Assembly: GCA_044349205.1 (NCBI GenBank)
Contig: JBIKRJ010000144.1
Span: 1 to 6,245 of the forward strand
Length of the DNA: 6,245 nucleotides
Reading direction: 5' to 3'
Source: UBA9547 sp044349205
GTDB taxonomy: Bacteria > Bacteroidota > Bacteroidia > Cytophagales > UBA9547
Position numbers and translations under genes: made by a program. The notes under the pieces were generated by a model. That model was not told the DNA's origin. It saw only the letters and a program-made list of their open reading frames with translations, and did no database searches. Shown one piece after another: positions 4,752 to 6,245 of the stretch (position 1 is its first letter; each line of letters starts with the position of its first letter).

Positions 4752-6245
4752 AAGTATTTCGCCTTTCCCATCCACTTTCTCGTTTTCCTTCAACAAGATC
4801 TTTTTCTTATCCTTTTTTATGATTGTCCCATCTGTCATCACTTTCGTTCCTTCTTTGGTGGTAATTTCTTTTTCGAGTTTTGTAGGTTTGCCATCTATCA
4901 CCGACCACATTTTACCCATTTTCATGATATAATATTCATTGGGTAATTGGCCAGGAATTGGTCTTTTATCTATTGGAATAAGTTGCCCTTCGAAACTAAT
5001 ACGGTCGTTTTCTTTTAGTAAAAACTTACTCCCGTCTGACCGCAGCACCAAACCATCGGTTTTTACCACCATTTTGTTGTTGATATTATAGTCTTCTTTC
5101 AAAGTAGCGGGTTTGCCTTCCGTCACTATCCACATACGGCCGTGCAGCATTGTAAGATAGTTTTTGTCGGGATTCACGGTTTCTTCAGGTTTTTCGTCAG
5201 GCAATTCTTCGCCAGTGAGGGCAATTCGCTGTCCTTCGTGCAACAAAATTTTAGAGCCGTTTGGCTTCACCACTTGGCCTGTTTTCAATATTTTAGACCC
5301 ATTTCCTAAGGTAATATCATTGGTTAAAAGAGATGATTCAGCGTCTTTGATAATGAAAACTTTGCCTTGTTTGAATGTAACATGGTCTAATACAAATCGA
5401 CTTATTTTAGTTTTACCCGCATCGGAACAAGGCGTAGTGGCAAGCATCAATTTGCCATCCAAGCCCACTACATCCCCTTCTTTCAAAATAAGTTTTTGAT
5501 TTTTTGAACCAGTTACCAGCACCCCTTTTACTGTAACCCTGGCAGAATCTACCACAAAATCTTCATTCAATGCCGACACTTTTCCGTCTTGAATTTTGTA
5601 CACCAAACCCTCTTTTTTCACGATGCCATTGCTGAATAGTCCTTCGTTGTTTAGAAACAATTCGCCTTTGGAATTTAGCTTTTCACCGTTTTTCAAAGAA
5701 AAAGTTAGCCCTTCTTTCATGGTCACAAGACCTTTGTCGTTTACTTTCGTACCATTTGGAAAAAGGTATTCCCCGTCCACAATTGCCATTTTGTTATTGA
5801 CCGCTTTTATGACGACACCGTCGCGCTTCAGCACATACGATTCTTGCGCCAAATTCTCTTCGGCATTTAGAAATATTTGACCATTCAAGGTCAATACCTC
5901 GTTTTCGGCTATCTGAATGTATTTATCTGATTTGCCCAGAAAATATTTCCCGTCGGCTGTGAGCCTGTTGGAATCTAGTATTGTTTTGTCTCCTTCAAAA
6001 GTCCGAAACTCGCTTGATAAAATTTCGAACATTTTGCCGTCTCTTCTTATGTAACCCGATAGCAGGCGCACTCGGTTTTGCAAAATGCCAAAAGAGCCGT
6101 TTTTAAGCATTATTTCCCCTTCACGAAGCTTGGTCTTCGAACCATTTCCGAATGTTACGTCTCCGTATCGGCTTATTTTGGTGCCGTTCGTAAATTCCAT
6201 TTCGGTAAAAAGAGGGTTGGTATTCCCGTCTTTGTCCATTTTGTA
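4740..6245 (-). CDS. DUF6799-like tandem-repeat protein (5' end beyond window edge)
   Basis: The minus-strand frame is open to the right edge. The ATG at 6237-6239 is preceded by in-frame codons for Tyr-Lys, and this YKMDKDG stretch matches the opening of the repeat unit, so the gene very probably starts outside the window. The 499 residues from that ATG hold about seven degenerate units of roughly 60 residues (about 1-50 incomplete, 62-122, 134-194, 206-264, 287-345, 361-421, 437-495). The last two are clearest: Y-x-x-M-x-x-G-x-M-W-x-V-x-x-GKP-x-x-L, then a K-V-x-x-DG segment, then LLKEN-(D/E)-(R/K). This pattern resembles DUF6799, a family of unknown function found in Bacteroidota, recalled from family knowledge and not searched. 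Proline-rich linkers separate the last three units (346-359 and 422-436). There is one cysteine (271), no visible membrane segment, and no type IX C-terminal sorting domain; the protein ends just after a repeat. A beta-rich envelope or periplasmic protein is plausible, but function is unknown. Confidence 0.85.
   Translation of the reverse strand, partial: YKMDKDGNTNPLFTEMEFTNGTKISRYGDVTFGNGSKTKLREGEIMLKNGSFGILQNRVRLLSGYIRRDGKMFEILSSEFRTFEGDKTILDSNRLTADGKYFLGKSDKYIQIAENEVLTLNGQIFLNAEENLAQESYVLKRDGVVIKAVNNKMAIVDGEYLFPNGTKVNDKGLVTMKEGLTFSLKNGEKLNSKGELFLNNEGLFSNGIVKKEGLVYKIQDGKVSALNEDFVVDSARVTVKGVLVTGSKNQKLILKEGDVVGLDGKLMLATTPCSDAGKTKISRFVLDHVTFKQGKVFIIKDAESSLLTNDITLGNGSKILKTGQVVKPNGSKILLHEGQRIALTGEELPDEKPEETVNPDKNYLTMLHGRMWIVTEGKPATLKEDYNINNKMVVKTDGLVLRSDGSKFLLKENDRISFEGQLIPIDKRPIPGQLPNEYYIMKMGKMWSVIDGKPTKLEKEITTKEGTKVMTDGTIIKKDKKKILLKENEKVDGKGEILSTR
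4743..6245 (-). repeat. About seven diverged coding repeats of roughly 180 bp (DUF6799-like units)
   Basis: Within the minus-strand gene the protein repeats with a period of about 60-75 residues including linkers. Shared positions are an opening G-(K/R)-(M/V)-(W/F/Y) with a DG or EGK turn, a middle NG-(T/S)-K or equivalent, a G-x-V/L turn, then (S/D)-K-x-x-L-x-(E/N)-(G/N) and a closing G-(E/Q/K)-(L/I/F). Examples of the middle and late motifs are TNGTK (17-21), GNGSK (31-35), PNGTK (161-165), GNGSK (312-316), PNGSK (326-330), SDGSK (401-405) and KEGTK (462-466). Copies are strongly diverged, which argues for old duplication and not recent expansion. Confidence 0.75.

Noticed and set aside
4750..4767. 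GAAAG...CTTTC inverted repeat near the convergent stops as a terminator
   Set aside because: The stem is 5 bp and mostly A-T, there is no following T-tract on the plus strand, and on the minus strand it lies within coding sequence.
5164..5499. Plus-strand open frame of 111 codons inside the repeat gene
   Set aside because: It is opposite the repeat region, its Ser/Pro/Phe-rich sequence is what antisense of Lys/Glu/Gly codons gives, and there is no promoter or leader signal.
4740..6245. CRISPR-like or mobile repeat array suggested by the periodic sequence
   Set aside because: The periodicity is in the protein, units are strongly diverged at DNA level, and there are no identical repeats, spacers or inverted ends.

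Overview
The window looks like chromosomal DNA from a member of the phylum Bacteroidota, probably a gliding or T9SS-bearing lineage. The evidence is a gldH-type gliding lipoprotein, a PorP/SprF-type outer membrane protein, a DUF6799-like repeat protein, A-rich gene leaders without Shine-Dalgarno sequences, and one TTG-N19-TAnnTTTG-like promoter candidate. I cannot name the genus from sequence reading alone. Coding density is very high, with only one intergenic gap of note (about 60 bp). I see no RNA gene, insertion sequence, CRISPR array or phage gene.

Region 1 (1-3629, + strand) is a tightly packed run of four genes. The order is a 5'-truncated ricT/PSP1 gene, gldH (8 bp overlap), proB (2 bp gap) and a ThiF/MoeB-type E1 enzyme fused to a rhodanese domain (1 bp TAATG overlap). 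The spacing implies one transcript with translational coupling. The four products do not form one known pathway: RNA-processing or Fe-S complex subunit, surface motility lipoprotein, proline biosynthesis, and sulfur-carrier activation. This is probably a lineage-specific housekeeping operon.

Region 2 (3630-3689) is the only real intergenic space. It holds a weak hairpin followed by a T-tract and, overlapping it, the promoter candidate for the next gene.

Region 3 (3690-4751, + strand) is a complete PorP/SprF-family gene with a signal peptide. It converges on Region 4 (4740-6245, - strand), a long repeat protein made of about seven degenerate units of roughly 60 residues that resemble DUF6799. 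The two 3' ends overlap by 12 bp. The repeat gene is open to the window edge, so its N-terminus and promoter lie outside.

Nothing here is a clear new defence or mobile system. The least-described item is the DUF6799-like repeat protein. Next are the E1-rhodanese enzyme, which has lost most of the usual zinc ligands and carries an A9 tract just before its rhodanese active site, and the overlapping terminator/promoter arrangement before the PorP-like gene.
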